Origin: Bacteroidota bacterium
GTDB lineage: Bacteria > Bacteroidota > Ignavibacteria > UBA10030 > UBA8401
Direction: 5' to 3'
Assembly (NCBI GenBank): GCA_027622375.1
Contig: JAQCAB010000003.1
Coordinates: 62,001-126,000, forward strand
Length of the DNA stretch: 64,000 bases
Shown: piece after piece, positions 54,265 to 63,560 of the stretch
Position numbering within the stretch: position 1 is the first letter of the stretch
How the letters are laid out: each line of letters opens with the position of its first letter
Translations under genes and position numbers: made by a program
The notes under the pieces: generated by a model
The model's database searches: none
Seen by the model: only the letters and a program-made list of their open reading frames with translations
Told to the model about the DNA's origin: nothing

Positions 54265-54750
54265 TCATCGCGATATTTCTAAAATTTCGTATCTCAAATT
54301 TCCTGCCGGCACTTTTACGTCAACTATATCTTTTACTTTTTTACCCAACAAACTTTTTCCAATTGGCGATGTTAACGAAATTTTATTTTGATCAAAATCT
54401 GCTTCTTCTTGCGCAACAATTTTGAACTCAATAATTTTATTTTTGATTAAATCTTTTAATTTCACTTTTGCTAAAATATAAACTTTGTCAATCGGCAAAT
54501 CTTTTCCATTAATTATTCTTGCACGTGAGAATACATCTTCAAGTTTTGCAATTTTATATTCAAGATGTTGTTGAGCTTCTTTTGCAGCATCATATTCAGC
54601 ATTTTCGCTCAAATCTCCATGACCTCTGGCTTCAGCGATTTTAAAAGCAATTTCCCTTCTCCCTTTGCCTTTAAGTTCGCGTAATTCTTTTTCTAATTCG
54701 GCAAAGCGTTCTTTGCTTAAATATGTTATTGCAGATTTTTGTTCTTGCAC
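54265..54750 (-). CDS. greA: Transcription elongation factor GreA
   Basis: This 161-residue protein has the N-terminal coiled coil with ITYLSKERFAELEKELRELKG and the tip motif GDLSENAEYDAAKE, whose acidic residues stimulate RNA polymerase cleavage. The FKBP-like C-terminal domain carries SLTSPIGKSLLGKKVKD and VPAGNLRYEILEI. It rescues backtracked polymerase. It lies just upstream of the tRNA array, with a terminator hairpin before it. Confidence 0.96.
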   Translation of the reverse strand: MQEQKSAITYLSKERFAELEKELRELKGKGRREIAFKIAEARGHGDLSENAEYDAAKEAQQHLEYKIAKLEDVFSRARIINGKDLPIDKVYILAKVKLKDLIKNKIIEFKIVAQEEADFDQNKISLTSPIGKSLLGKKVKDIVDVKVPAGNLRYEILEISR

Positions 54751-54776
54751 TTTATTTGTTTAGTTATGAAAAAAAT

Positions 54777-54805
54777 AAGCCATCAACTGTTTAAGTTTAT
54801 GGCTT
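54777..54805 (-). terminator. Terminator between yajC and greA
   Basis: Arms AAGCCAT and ATGGCTT (7 bp), with a partly paired loop, are followed on the minus strand by ATTTTTTT. It probably ends the yajC transcript before greA. Confidence 0.6.
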
Positions 54806-54846
54806 TTATTTTAAAAATTATTTTAATTTATCTATAAATGCAAGTA

Positions 54847-55173
54847 TTATGCTTTATCTATCTGGCCAGCTTTATTTACAATAGCGATTGAAGATTTTTC
54901 AAAAGTAACTTTTACTTTATCGGCAATTTCAACCAAAACTGTTTTTTCATCCGTACCAGCAACTATTCCATGCAAGCCACCCGATGTAACAACTTTATCA
55001 CCTTTTTTAATTGATTCGATTAATTTTTGTTTTTCTTTTTGACGTTTCGATTGTGGTCGCAAAATCATAAAATAAAAAATTAGAATAATCATTCCGAACA
55101 TCAAAAGTGTACTCCAAATTTCACCACCACCTTGGCCTTGTTGCGGTGGTGCCATTAATAATATTTGACTCAT
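54847..55173 (-). CDS. yajC: Preprotein translocase accessory subunit YajC
   Basis: This 108-residue protein has one N-terminal span (TLLMFGMIILIFYFMIL) followed immediately by RPQSKRQKEKQKLIESIKKG and DKVVTSGGLHGIVAG, the YajC signature. It associates with SecDF. The Gly/Gln-rich start and the tgt-yajC order are usual; secD and secF are not in the window. Confidence 0.95.
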   Translation of the reverse strand: MSQILLMAPPQQGQGGGEIWSTLLMFGMIILIFYFMILRPQSKRQKEKQKLIESIKKGDKVVTSGGLHGIVAGTDEKTVLVEIADKVKVTFEKSSIAIVNKAGQIDKA

Positions 55174-55292
55174 TTAAATTTCTCCGTTTTTTTTCTGTTA
55201 ATAATTTCCTAAATATAATACATTTTTAATTGGATATTATCTTTATTTAGAAAAAATTTTCTTCTTTATAATCTTTAACTGTTCGGGCAGTT

Positions 55293-56417
55293 TTAATTTC
55301 TATTTTTATTCAAATTACTTAAAAATGTTTTTTTCCAATCCAAAAAATTATTTTGTAAAATATTCTGTCTCGCTTCTTTCATCAAGCTAATATAAAAATG
55401 TAAATTATGAGTTGTTGCCAAATTGTAAGCCAACAATTCTTTTGAATTAAAAAGATGCCGTAAATATCCGCGCGAATGATTTTTACATGTAAAACAATTA
55501 CAACTTGAATCAATTGCATTTTCATCTTTTGAATATTTTGCATTTCTAATATTTAATTTTCCATTTTTTGTAAAGAGTTGGCCATTGCGAGCATTTCGAG
55601 TTGGTAAAACGCAATCAAAAATATCTGCACCTCTTGAAATACATTCAACTAAATTTTCAGGAGTTCCCACACCCATTACATATCTCACTTTTTCTTTTGG
55701 CAATTCTGGAATAGTATAATCCAAAACTTCATACATTACATCAGCAGGCTCACCAATTGCAAGTCCACCAATTGCATTTCCATTAAAATCTAAATCAATA
55801 ATTTTTTTTGCGCATTCAATTCTAAAATTTTTATAAACTCCACCTTGAACAATTCCAAATAATTGTTGCTTGTGATTGTATTTATTTTCTGTTTCCAAAA
55901 AATATTTTTTACTCTCACTCGCCCATCTAATAGTCATCTCCACAGATTTTTTAATATATTTTTCATCACATGGGAAAGGTGGGCATTCATCTAAAACCAT
56001 CATTATATCACTACCGAGCGATCGTTCAATATCAATTACACTTGTCGGTGTAAAAAAATGTTTTGACCCATCCAGATGTGAAATAAATTCTACACCATTA
56101 TTAAAAATTTTTCTTTTTTCCGAAAGTGAGAATACTTGATAACCACCACTATCAGTTAAAATTGGTTTTTTCCAATTCATAAATTTATGAAGCCCCCCAA
56201 ATTTTTCAATCACATTTGTTCCCGGTCTTAAATAAAGATGATATGTGTTGCCTAAAATAATTTGGGCATTGACTTCATTTAGTTGATCAATCCTCACAGC
56301 TTTAACTGATGCTTGAGTGCCGACGGGCATAAACATTGGAGTTTCAATTTCACCATGCTCAGTAAAAATTTTTCCAGCTCTTGCTAAATTTGAAGTTGCT
56401 CCAAGTTTAAAATTCAT
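55293..56417 (-). CDS. tgt: tRNA-guanine transglycosylase (queuine/preQ1)
   Basis: I use ATG at 56417 (374 residues); an in-frame TTG two codons upstream is less likely. Motifs are PVGTQASVKAV, ILGNTYHLYLRPG, LTDSGGYQVFSLSE with the catalytic Asp, GIVQGGVYKNFR, NAIGGLAIGEP, and RGADIFDCVLPTRNARNG with the nucleophile Asp. The zinc ligands are in CNCFTCKNHSRGYLRHLF. It inserts preQ1 at position 34 of GUN tRNAs; none of the queuosine synthesis genes is next to it. It is divergent from the amidohydrolase gene. Confidence 0.96.
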   Translation of the reverse strand: MNFKLGATSNLARAGKIFTEHGEIETPMFMPVGTQASVKAVRIDQLNEVNAQIILGNTYHLYLRPGTNVIEKFGGLHKFMNWKKPILTDSGGYQVFSLSEKRKIFNNGVEFISHLDGSKHFFTPTSVIDIERSLGSDIMMVLDECPPFPCDEKYIKKSVEMTIRWASESKKYFLETENKYNHKQQLFGIVQGGVYKNFRIECAKKIIDLDFNGNAIGGLAIGEPADVMYEVLDYTIPELPKEKVRYVMGVGTPENLVECISRGADIFDCVLPTRNARNGQLFTKNGKLNIRNAKYSKDENAIDSSCNCFTCKNHSRGYLRHLFNSKELLAYNLATTHNLHFYISLMKEARQNILQNNFLDWKKTFLSNLNKNRN

Positions 56418-56493
56418 TATCAAAATTAATATTTTATTCTTGAATTCTCACTATCAACTTTGTAGTTTCTTTTTAAAATTAAAAGGAACCATT

Positions 56494-59400
56494 ATGAAAA
56501 ATTACATCGCAATTATTTTAACTTTTTTATTAATCCAAAATTCTTATCCACAAAAATCAGATTCGGCTCAAAATAAATCTGCAAAGTGGGATGTATCAAT
56601 CCCGCACGGCCCAAATAAAACAATTGAATTTGATACCGATGAAGGAACTTGGATTTCTGTTGATGTAAGCTCGGATGGAAAAAATATTTTATTTGACTTA
56701 CTTGGTGATATTTATTTAATGCCAATTACTGGCGGCAGTGCAAAATTACTTTCTGGGGGAAATTCATACGAAACTCAGCCACGCTTTAATCCAAAAGGAA
56801 ATAAAATTAGTTATATAAGTGATAAAGATGGTGTCGAAAATATTTGGATTATGGATTCCGATGGCGCAAATCAAAAACAATTAACAAAAGAAAAAGAGCG
56901 ACAACTTAATAATGTAACTTGGTCACCAGATGGAAATTATTTAGTTGCTCGTAAACATTATCGTAACACGCGCTCACTTGGGTCGGGAGAAGTGTGGCTT
57001 TATAATATTTTTGGTGGAGATGGTTCACAAATAACTAAACGTAGAAATTGGGAACAAGATGCCGGCGAACCATGTTATTCTCCCGATGGAAAATATCTTT
57101 ATTACAGTGAAGATGTTTCATCTGGTCCCGGCTTCCAATACAATCGAGATCCTTATGGTGTAATCTATGCGATCAAAAGAATAAATCTTGAAAATGGAAA
57201 AATTGAAGTTGTTGCCGGTCGCGAAGGTGGATCAGTTCGTCCACAAATTTCGCATAACGGAAAATTTTTATCATTTGTTAGGAGAGTTGGTTTAAAAAGT
57301 GCTCTCTTTGTGCAAGATCTTTCAACGGGAATTGAAAAACAAATTTATGATAATTTAAATCGCGATCAACAAGAAGGTTGGGCAATTTTCGGATTACATC
57401 CAAATTATAGTTGGACACCAGATGATAAATCAATTATAATATCCGCAAAAGGAAAAATTTGGAAAATAAATATTGAAAATGGAAATGCAGAAAATATTCC
57501 GTTCAACGCTCATATAAAACAAACAATTGTAGAAGCATTACATTTTAAACAAAATGTCTCTCCAGAAAATTTAGATGTAAAAGTTTTACGATGGGTAAAG
57601 GTTTTGCCAAATAAAAAACAGGTAATTTATTCAGCACTCGGTAAACTTTATATAAAAGAAATCCAAAATTCTTCTGTAAAAAGAATTACAAATGATAATT
57701 CCAATTTTGAATTTTTTCCTTCAGCTTCAAATGATGGAAAATATATTACTTACACAACCTGGAACGATGATGAAAAAGGAATGCTTTGGATAAATACAAT
57801 TGATGGCAAAAATCCAAAAAAATTATTAACTGAACCGGGGCATTATGTTGAACCATCATTTTCAAGAGATGGCAAAAAAATAGTTTTTAGAAAAGTTGGC
57901 GGCGATATGTTACGAGGAACATCATTTGCTAGAGAAACAGGAATTTATATTGTTTCATCTGATGGTGGAAAACCACAACTTGTTTCAGAAGATGGCTCAA
58001 GTCCCCTTTTTAATTCTTTGGGAGATAGAATTTATTTAAAATCTTATGATCAAGATAAACTTTCATTAATCAGCTTTGATCTTTATGGAACAAAAAAACA
58101 AGTTCATTTTATTTCCGAAAATGCGCAAGAAATTACCCCCTCTCCAGATGATGAATATTTAAGTTTTGTTGAAAGATTTAATGTTTACGTCTCCCCTTTC
58201 CCAAGAACTGGACAAGCAATTAATATGAATATGAATTCAAATGAATATCCTGTTAAAAAAGTTTCAACTGAATCTGGTTATAATTTGCAATGGTCAAATG
58301 ATAATAACAATTTATATTGGTCGCTCGGCGCAAATTTATTTACAAAAAATATTCAAAATGTTTTTACAGATACTTCAAAAAATAATTTGATTATAAATTC
58401 AATTGGTTTTTCCACAAAAACTGATGTTCCAAATTATATAATTGCAATTACTGGTGCAACAATTATTAGTATGAATAAGAATGAAGTTATTCAGAGTGGA
58501 ACAATTTTAATCGAAAAAAATAAAATAACTTCAATTGGTAAATCTGATGAAATAGAAATTCCAAAATCAGCAAAAATTATAAACGCAAATGGAAAATTTA
58601 TAATTCCAGGAATGATTGATGCGCACGCACATCTTGGTCATGGCTCAAATGGTATTCTACCGCAACAAAACTGGGGGCATTTTGCAAATCTTGCTTATGG
58701 TGTAACAACAACTCACGATCCATCAAACGGAACTGAAATGGTATTTACAGCTTCCGAAATGCAAAAAGCTGGATTAATTACTGGTCCGAGAATTTTTTCA
58801 ACTGGAACAATACTTTACGGCGCAGAAGGAAGTTTTAAAGCTGTTGTAAATAATTTAGAGGACGCTGAATCTCATCTAAAAAGATTAAAAGCTTTCGGTG
58901 CATTTTCCGTTAAAAGTTACAATCAACCTCGTCGCGATCAACGTCAACAAATTATTGAAGCTGCACGAAAACTTGAAATGTTAGTTGTGCCCGAAGGAGG
59001 CGCTACATTTTTTTGGAATATGACTCACATTTTAGATGGCCATACAGGAATTGAACATTCAATTTCAATTTCTCCTCTTTATAAAGATGTTTTAACTTTG
59101 TACGAAAATAGTAAATCTGGTTACACACCAACACTTCTAGTTTCTTATGGTGGATTATCGGGAGAATATTATTGGTTTCAACACAGCGAGGTTTGGAAAA
59201 ATAAAAAATTACTAAACTTCTTTCCTGAAAATTTAATTAATTCACGTTCAAGACGTAGAACAATGGTTGCCGAAGATGATTTTAACCACATCGAAAACTC
59301 AAAAGTTTGTAAAGATTTAGTTGATAGAAATGTTTCTGTTCAAATTGGTGGGCATGGTCAACTTCAAGGTTTAGGTCCACATTGGGAATTGTGGAGTTTA

Positions 59401-59715
59401 GCTCAAGGTGGGATGACAAACCATCAAGCATTGCAATGTGCAACAATTAATGGTGCAAAATATTTAGGATTGGATAACGATCTCGGCTCTCTTGAAAAAG
59501 GAAAACTTGCAGATTTAATTATTCTTGAAAAAAATCCTCTTGAAAATATTCAAAACACAAATACAATTACTCATGTAATGTTAAATGGAAGATTGTATGA
59601 TGGAAATACTTTAATTGAAGTTGATTCTAAAAAAGAAAGAAAGAAATTTTATTTTGAAACTGAGGGCGTTTCTTCCGGTATTGAAGTTAGTGTTGGCGCA
59701 GAATGCAACCATTAA
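56494..59715 (+). CDS. Secreted TolB-like propeller plus amidohydrolase protein
   Basis: I chose ATG at 56494 (1073 residues), preceded by AAAGGAACC, because a signal peptide (MKNYIAIILTFLLIQNSYPQ) begins there. The frame is open farther upstream but lies opposite tgt. Residues about 40-650 hold PD40/TolB-like repeats (NPKGNKISYISDKDGVENIW, SPDGNYLVARK, SRDGKKIVFRK). Residues about 660-1060 form an amidohydrolase with FIIPGMIDAHAHLGHG (metal-binding HxH), a GIEHSISI histidine and GSLEKGKLADLIILEKNP. It probably hydrolyses a peptide-like or cyclic amide substrate in the periplasm. The same two-domain design is seen in other environmental bacteria. Confidence 0.85.
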   Translation: MKNYIAIILTFLLIQNSYPQKSDSAQNKSAKWDVSIPHGPNKTIEFDTDEGTWISVDVSSDGKNILFDLLGDIYLMPITGGSAKLLSGGNSYETQPRFNPKGNKISYISDKDGVENIWIMDSDGANQKQLTKEKERQLNNVTWSPDGNYLVARKHYRNTRSLGSGEVWLYNIFGGDGSQITKRRNWEQDAGEPCYSPDGKYLYYSEDVSSGPGFQYNRDPYGVIYAIKRINLENGKIEVVAGREGGSVRPQISHNGKFLSFVRRVGLKSALFVQDLSTGIEKQIYDNLNRDQQEGWAIFGLHPNYSWTPDDKSIIISAKGKIWKINIENGNAENIPFNAHIKQTIVEALHFKQNVSPENLDVKVLRWVKVLPNKKQVIYSALGKLYIKEIQNSSVKRITNDNSNFEFFPSASNDGKYITYTTWNDDEKGMLWINTIDGKNPKKLLTEPGHYVEPSFSRDGKKIVFRKVGGDMLRGTSFARETGIYIVSSDGGKPQLVSEDGSSPLFNSLGDRIYLKSYDQDKLSLISFDLYGTKKQVHFISENAQEITPSPDDEYLSFVERFNVYVSPFPRTGQAINMNMNSNEYPVKKVSTESGYNLQWSNDNNNLYWSLGANLFTKNIQNVFTDTSKNNLIINSIGFSTKTDVPNYIIAITGATIISMNKNEVIQSGTILIEKNKITSIGKSDEIEIPKSAKIINANGKFIIPGMIDAHAHLGHGSNGILPQQNWGHFANLAYGVTTTHDPSNGTEMVFTASEMQKAGLITGPRIFSTGTILYGAEGSFKAVVNNLEDAESHLKRLKAFGAFSVKSYNQPRRDQRQQIIEAARKLEMLVVPEGGATFFWNMTHILDGHTGIEHSISISPLYKDVLTLYENSKSGYTPTLLVSYGGLSGEYYWFQHSEVWKNKKLLNFFPENLINSRSRRRTMVAEDDFNHIENSKVCKDLVDRNVSVQIGGHGQLQGLGPHWELWSLAQGGMTNHQALQCATINGAKYLGLDNDLGSLEKGKLADLIILEKNPLENIQNTNTITHVMLNGRLYDGNTLIEVDSKKERKKFYFETEGVSSGIEVSVGAECNH

Positions 59716-60345
59716 TTATGGAGCTAATCTTTCAATAATCCATTTCTTATTTTTTTTGGAATATTGAATTCTGTCGTGCAAACGTGAATCTCTTCCCTGC
59801 CAGAATTCAAATAAATTTGGAATAACTTTATATCCTCCCCAATATTTTGGACGAGGCACTTTTTTTCCAAATTTTTTAGCAGATTCATTATATCGATCTT
59901 CTAAAAATTTTCTGTTTTTTACAATACTACTTTGTAATGAAACCCAAGTGCTAATTTGTGATTCAATTGGTCTTGATTGAAAATATTCATCATTTTCTTT
60001 TTCAGAAAGTTTTTCAATTCTCCCTTCAATTCTAATTTGTCGTTCTAATTCAGCCCAATAAAAAAGTAAAGCTACATTCGGATTTGCAGAAATTTCTTTT
60101 CCTTTTTTACTTTCATAATTTGTATAAAAACTAAAACCACTTTCATCATATCCTTTTAAAAGCACCATTCTTGAAGATGGTTTATTATTTTCAGAAGTAG
60201 AAATTGACATTGCAGTTGCATCAATAAGGTCAGCTTTGATTGCTTCATCAATCCATTTTGCAAAGTGTTTAAACGGACTTAGGTCGGCATCTTTTTTATT
60301 AAGCGAGGCTCGTTTATAATCTCTTCGGATTTTATCTATTGTCAT
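59716..60345 (-). CDS. pdxH: Pyridoxine/pyridoxamine 5'-phosphate oxidase
   Basis: This 209-residue FMN enzyme makes pyridoxal 5'-phosphate. Motifs are SRMVLLKGYDESGFSFYTNY, SKKGKEISANPNVALLFYW, ERQIRIEGRIEKL, SRPIESQISTWVS and the C-terminal FWQGRDSRLHDRIQY followed by WIIERLAP. The stop codon directly abuts that of the convergent amidohydrolase gene. Confidence 0.96.
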   Translation of the reverse strand: MTIDKIRRDYKRASLNKKDADLSPFKHFAKWIDEAIKADLIDATAMSISTSENNKPSSRMVLLKGYDESGFSFYTNYESKKGKEISANPNVALLFYWAELERQIRIEGRIEKLSEKENDEYFQSRPIESQISTWVSLQSSIVKNRKFLEDRYNESAKKFGKKVPRPKYWGGYKVIPNLFEFWQGRDSRLHDRIQYSKKNKKWIIERLAP

Positions 60346-60376
60346 ATATTAATTTAATAAAATTTCTCAAATTTTA

Positions 60377-60407
60377 TTGATAGAAACATCATTCTTTAAT
60401 ATATTTG
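60377..60407 (+). promoter_or_regulatory. Bacteroidota-type promoter of hppA
   Basis: TTG (60377-60379), 20 bp, then TATATTTG (60400-60407) matches TTG-N19/20-TAnnTTTG. It lies 69 bp before the hppA start. The 131-bp gap between pdxH and hppA contains no reading frame. Confidence 0.6.
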
Positions 60408-60476
60408 TTGAAATTTTTACAATCAATTATTCACAAATTCAATCAATAATTTAGAATTTAATTTAATTCTTTAACT

Positions 60477-62894
60477 ATGAAAAAACGATTATCGTTAATA
60501 CTCGGTTTCTTAATCTCGTTGGCAACTCCTTTATTTGCTAGCGAAGCTGATTTAAAAATTCCTGCAGCAATCAAAAATGAGACTATACTATATTATGGTT
60601 TCATAGTTTGTATTCTTGGATTGCTTTTTGGTTACTATCAATTTACAAAAGTAAAAAAACTTCCCGCACACAAATCAATGTTGGATATTGCTGATGTAAT
60701 CTATCAAACTTGTAAAGCATATTTAAAACAACAAGGCAAGTTTTTGGCAATTTTATTTTTATTCATCGGTTCAACTGTAGGTTTTTATTTCGGATTTCTT
60801 GCAAAAGATCATGATGGAATTGCTTTATTTGGAATCGCTGAAGTTCTTTTAATTTTAGGATGGACAGTTGTTGGAATTCTTGGTTCGTATGCAGTTGCTG
60901 CATTTGGTATTCGTATGAATACTTTGGCAAACTCAAGAATGGCTTTTGCAAGTTTAAAAAGAAATCCACTAAACTTACTTACAATTCCTTTGAATGCCGG
61001 AATGAGTATTGGAGTTGTTTTAATTTGCGTTGAATTAATAATGATGCTGATTATTCTTTTACTTATGCCTGGCGAATTAGCCGGAGCTTGTTTCATCGGT
61101 TTTGCAATTGGTGAATCACTCGGTGCATCAGCACTTAGAATTGCTGGCGGAATTTTTACAAAAATCGCAGACATCGGTTCTGATTTAATGAAAGTTGTTT
61201 TTAAAATTGGCGAAGACGATCCTCGCAATCCAGGTGTTATTGCAGATTGTACCGGCGATAATGCAGGCGATAGTGTTGGTCCAACTGCCGATGGATTTGA
61301 AACTTACGGTGTCACTGGTGTCGCTTTAATTTCTTTTATTCTTCTTGCCGTTACAGGTGGCGAACCAATTCAAACAAAACTTTTAGTTTGGATCTTTGCA
61401 ATGCGCATTCTAATGATTATAACTTCCGTAGTTGCTTTCTGGTTTAATGGATTTATAAGTAATGCTAAGTATGATAAAAAAGAAGATATTGATTTTGAAA
61501 AACCTTTAACAAATTTAGTTTGGATTACTTCTATTTTTTCTATCATTGTAACATATATCGCAAGTTATGTTTTAATTCCAGATATAAATGGAAACAGAGA
61601 AATGTGGTGGATTCTTTCAACAATAATAAGTTGCGGAACTTTAGGTGCTGCGCTTATTCCTGAATTCACAAAAATATTTACATCACCAAAATCTGCTCAC
61701 GTACAAGAAATTGTAAGTGCAGGAAAAGAAGGTGGTGCATCTTTAACAATTCTTTCCGGTTTAGTTGCAGGTAATTTTAGTGCGTTTTGGAAAGGAATGG
61801 TTTTCTTCGTTCTTATGTTCACTGCATATTATTCAAGCACTTTTGGTTTAGAAGGATTTATGATTTATCCTTCCATTTTTGCTTTCGGTTTAGTTGCATT
61901 TGGAATGTTGGGAATGGGACCAGTAACAATTGCTGTTGATAGTTATGGACCAGTTACCGATAACGCACAATCAATTTATGAATTGTCTTTGATTGAAACT
62001 ATTCCAAATATTGATTCTGAAATTGAAAAAGATTTTGGATTCAAACCAGATTGGAAAAAATCAAAATATTATTTAGAAGCAAATGATGGCGCTGGAAATA
62101 CATTCAAAGCAACTGCAAAACCAGTTTTAATTGGTACTGCTGTTGTTGGCGCAACAACTATGATTTTCTCTTTAATCTTAATGATTAAAAGCACACTCGG
62201 AATCGAACCAGAAACAGTTCTTAGTTTATTAAATCCATATACACTTCTCGGATTCATTCTTGGTGGTTCAGTTATTTATTGGTTCACTGGAGCATCAATG
62301 CAAGCTGTTACAACTGGCGCTTACAGAGCTGTTGAGTATATTAAAAAGAATATCAATCTTGATCCAAATGCTCCAAAAAAAGCTGATACCGAAAAATCAG
62401 TTGAAGTTGTAAAAATTTGCACTCAATATGCACAAAAAGGAATGTTCAATATTTTTGTTGGAATTTTCTTTTTCGCATTAGCATTTGCTTGTATCTCTTC
62501 TCCATCAAGCATTGGTGGAAATAATGCAGTTGCATTATTTGTAAGTTATTTAATTGCAATTGCAGTATTTGGATTGTTTCAAGCAATCTTTATGGCAAAT
62601 GCTGGTGGCGCTTGGGATAATGCAAAAAAAGTTGTTGAAGTAGAATTAAAAATGAAAGGCACTCCATTACACGATGCAACAATTGTTGGAGATACAGTTG
62701 GTGATCCATTTAAAGATACATCGTCAGTTGCATTAAATCCAATAATTAAGTTTACCACTTTGTTTGGTTTGCTCGCAATGGAAATTGCAATTTCAGAAAC
62801 TTTTAGAGATGTAGCTCCATATTTTGGATTACTATTTCTTGCGATTGCATTAGTTTTTGTTTGGCGCTCGTTTTATAAAATGAGAATTGAATAA
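60477..62894 (+). CDS. hppA: Membrane-bound ion-translocating pyrophosphatase
   Basis: This 805-residue protein has about sixteen spans and an N-terminal hydrophobic segment ending LFASEAD, possibly a cleaved signal. The catalytic loops are visible: GGIFTKIADIGSDLMKVV, GEDDPRNPGVIADCTGDNAG with acidic metal ligands, PTADGFETYGVTG, MGPVTIAVDSYGPVTDNA and GDTVGDPFKDTSSVALNP. It couples PPi hydrolysis to H+ or Na+ export. The segment GNTFKATAK has Lys where K+-dependent enzymes have Ala, which suggests a K+-independent pump. It stands as a single gene before tRNA-Phe. Confidence 0.95.
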   Translation: MKKRLSLILGFLISLATPLFASEADLKIPAAIKNETILYYGFIVCILGLLFGYYQFTKVKKLPAHKSMLDIADVIYQTCKAYLKQQGKFLAILFLFIGSTVGFYFGFLAKDHDGIALFGIAEVLLILGWTVVGILGSYAVAAFGIRMNTLANSRMAFASLKRNPLNLLTIPLNAGMSIGVVLICVELIMMLIILLLMPGELAGACFIGFAIGESLGASALRIAGGIFTKIADIGSDLMKVVFKIGEDDPRNPGVIADCTGDNAGDSVGPTADGFETYGVTGVALISFILLAVTGGEPIQTKLLVWIFAMRILMIITSVVAFWFNGFISNAKYDKKEDIDFEKPLTNLVWITSIFSIIVTYIASYVLIPDINGNREMWWILSTIISCGTLGAALIPEFTKIFTSPKSAHVQEIVSAGKEGGASLTILSGLVAGNFSAFWKGMVFFVLMFTAYYSSTFGLEGFMIYPSIFAFGLVAFGMLGMGPVTIAVDSYGPVTDNAQSIYELSLIETIPNIDSEIEKDFGFKPDWKKSKYYLEANDGAGNTFKATAKPVLIGTAVVGATTMIFSLILMIKSTLGIEPETVLSLLNPYTLLGFILGGSVIYWFTGASMQAVTTGAYRAVEYIKKNINLDPNAPKKADTEKSVEVVKICTQYAQKGMFNIFVGIFFFALAFACISSPSSIGGNNAVALFVSYLIAIAVFGLFQAIFMANAGGAWDNAKKVVEVELKMKGTPLHDATIVGDTVGDPFKDTSSVALNPIIKFTTLFGLLAMEIAISETFRDVAPYFGLLFLAIALVFVWRSFYKMRIE

Positions 62895-62947
62895 TGATTA
62901 CGTTAGCACTATCCCAATAATTTATTTAATTTTGTAAAGAAGTACCG

Positions 62948-63020
62948 GGACAGGTAGCTCAGTTGGTAGAGCAATGGACTGAAAATCCATGTGTCGGGGG
63001 TTCAATTCCCTCCCTGTCCA
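62948..63020 (+). tRNA. tRNA-Phe (GAA)
   Basis: A 73-nt cloverleaf with acceptor GGACAGG/CCTGTCC, D loop AGCTCAGTTGGTAGAGC, anticodon loop CTGAAAA (anticodon GAA) and T loop GGTTCAATTCC. CCA is not encoded. Confidence 0.94.
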
Positions 63021-63068
63021 CTAAATTTTAGTTTGCACTCCTTCCCCTTTCTATCTAATTTTAATTAA

Positions 63069-63560
63069 ATGAAAATTAAAATATTTGTAACTGGCGGTAC
63101 ATTTGATAAAGAATATAACGAGCTTACTGGAAATTTATTTTTCAACAAAACACATTTAAATGAAATGATTTCTCTTGCGCGCTCTCGTGTTAAAGTGGAT
63201 ATCAAAACATTAATGATGAAAGATAGTTTAGATTTAATTGATGTAGATCGTCAAAAAATTGTTGCAGAGTGTCTTTCTACAAAAGAAAATAAAATAATAA
63301 TCACACACGGAACCGATACAATTGTCGAAACTGCAAAAGCAATTGCAAAAAATATTAAAGGAAAAACAATTGTTTTAACTGGCGCAATGGTGCCATATAA
63401 ATTTGGTAGCTCTGATGGATTATTTAATTTAGGAAGCGCAATTGCATTTGTTCAAACACTTCCAGCAAATGTTTATATTGTAATGAATGGACATTATTTT
63501 ATGTGGAATAATGTTCGTAAAAATAGAATTGCTGGCGAATTTGAAAAAATAAAAAAATAA
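63069..63560 (+). CDS. Short asparaginase-like protein (N-terminal domain only)
   Basis: This 163-residue protein begins with the asparaginase signature FVTGGTFDKEYNELTG, and later shows IIITHGTDTIVETA with the second catalytic Thr-Asp pair, and IVLTGAMVPYKFGSSDGLFNL. Full-size type I/II asparaginases are about 330 residues; this protein lacks the C-terminal domain, as do other short asparaginase-like proteins. The substrate may not be asparagine. Its stop overlaps the deoC start by one base (TAATG). Confidence 0.85.
   Translation: MKIKIFVTGGTFDKEYNELTGNLFFNKTHLNEMISLARSRVKVDIKTLMMKDSLDLIDVDRQKIVAECLSTKENKIIITHGTDTIVETAKAIAKNIKGKTIVLTGAMVPYKFGSSDGLFNLGSAIAFVQTLPANVYIVMNGHYFMWNNVRKNRIAGEFEKIKK

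Noticed and set aside
56317..56493. N-terminal 59-codon extension of the amidohydrolase gene
   Set aside because: It lies opposite the tgt start, has no signal peptide, and a ribosome site plus signal peptide begin at 56494.
60346..60476. A second gene or RNA between pdxH and hppA
   Set aside because: The 131-bp gap is explained by the hppA promoter and leader; no stable hairpin or reading frame stands out.
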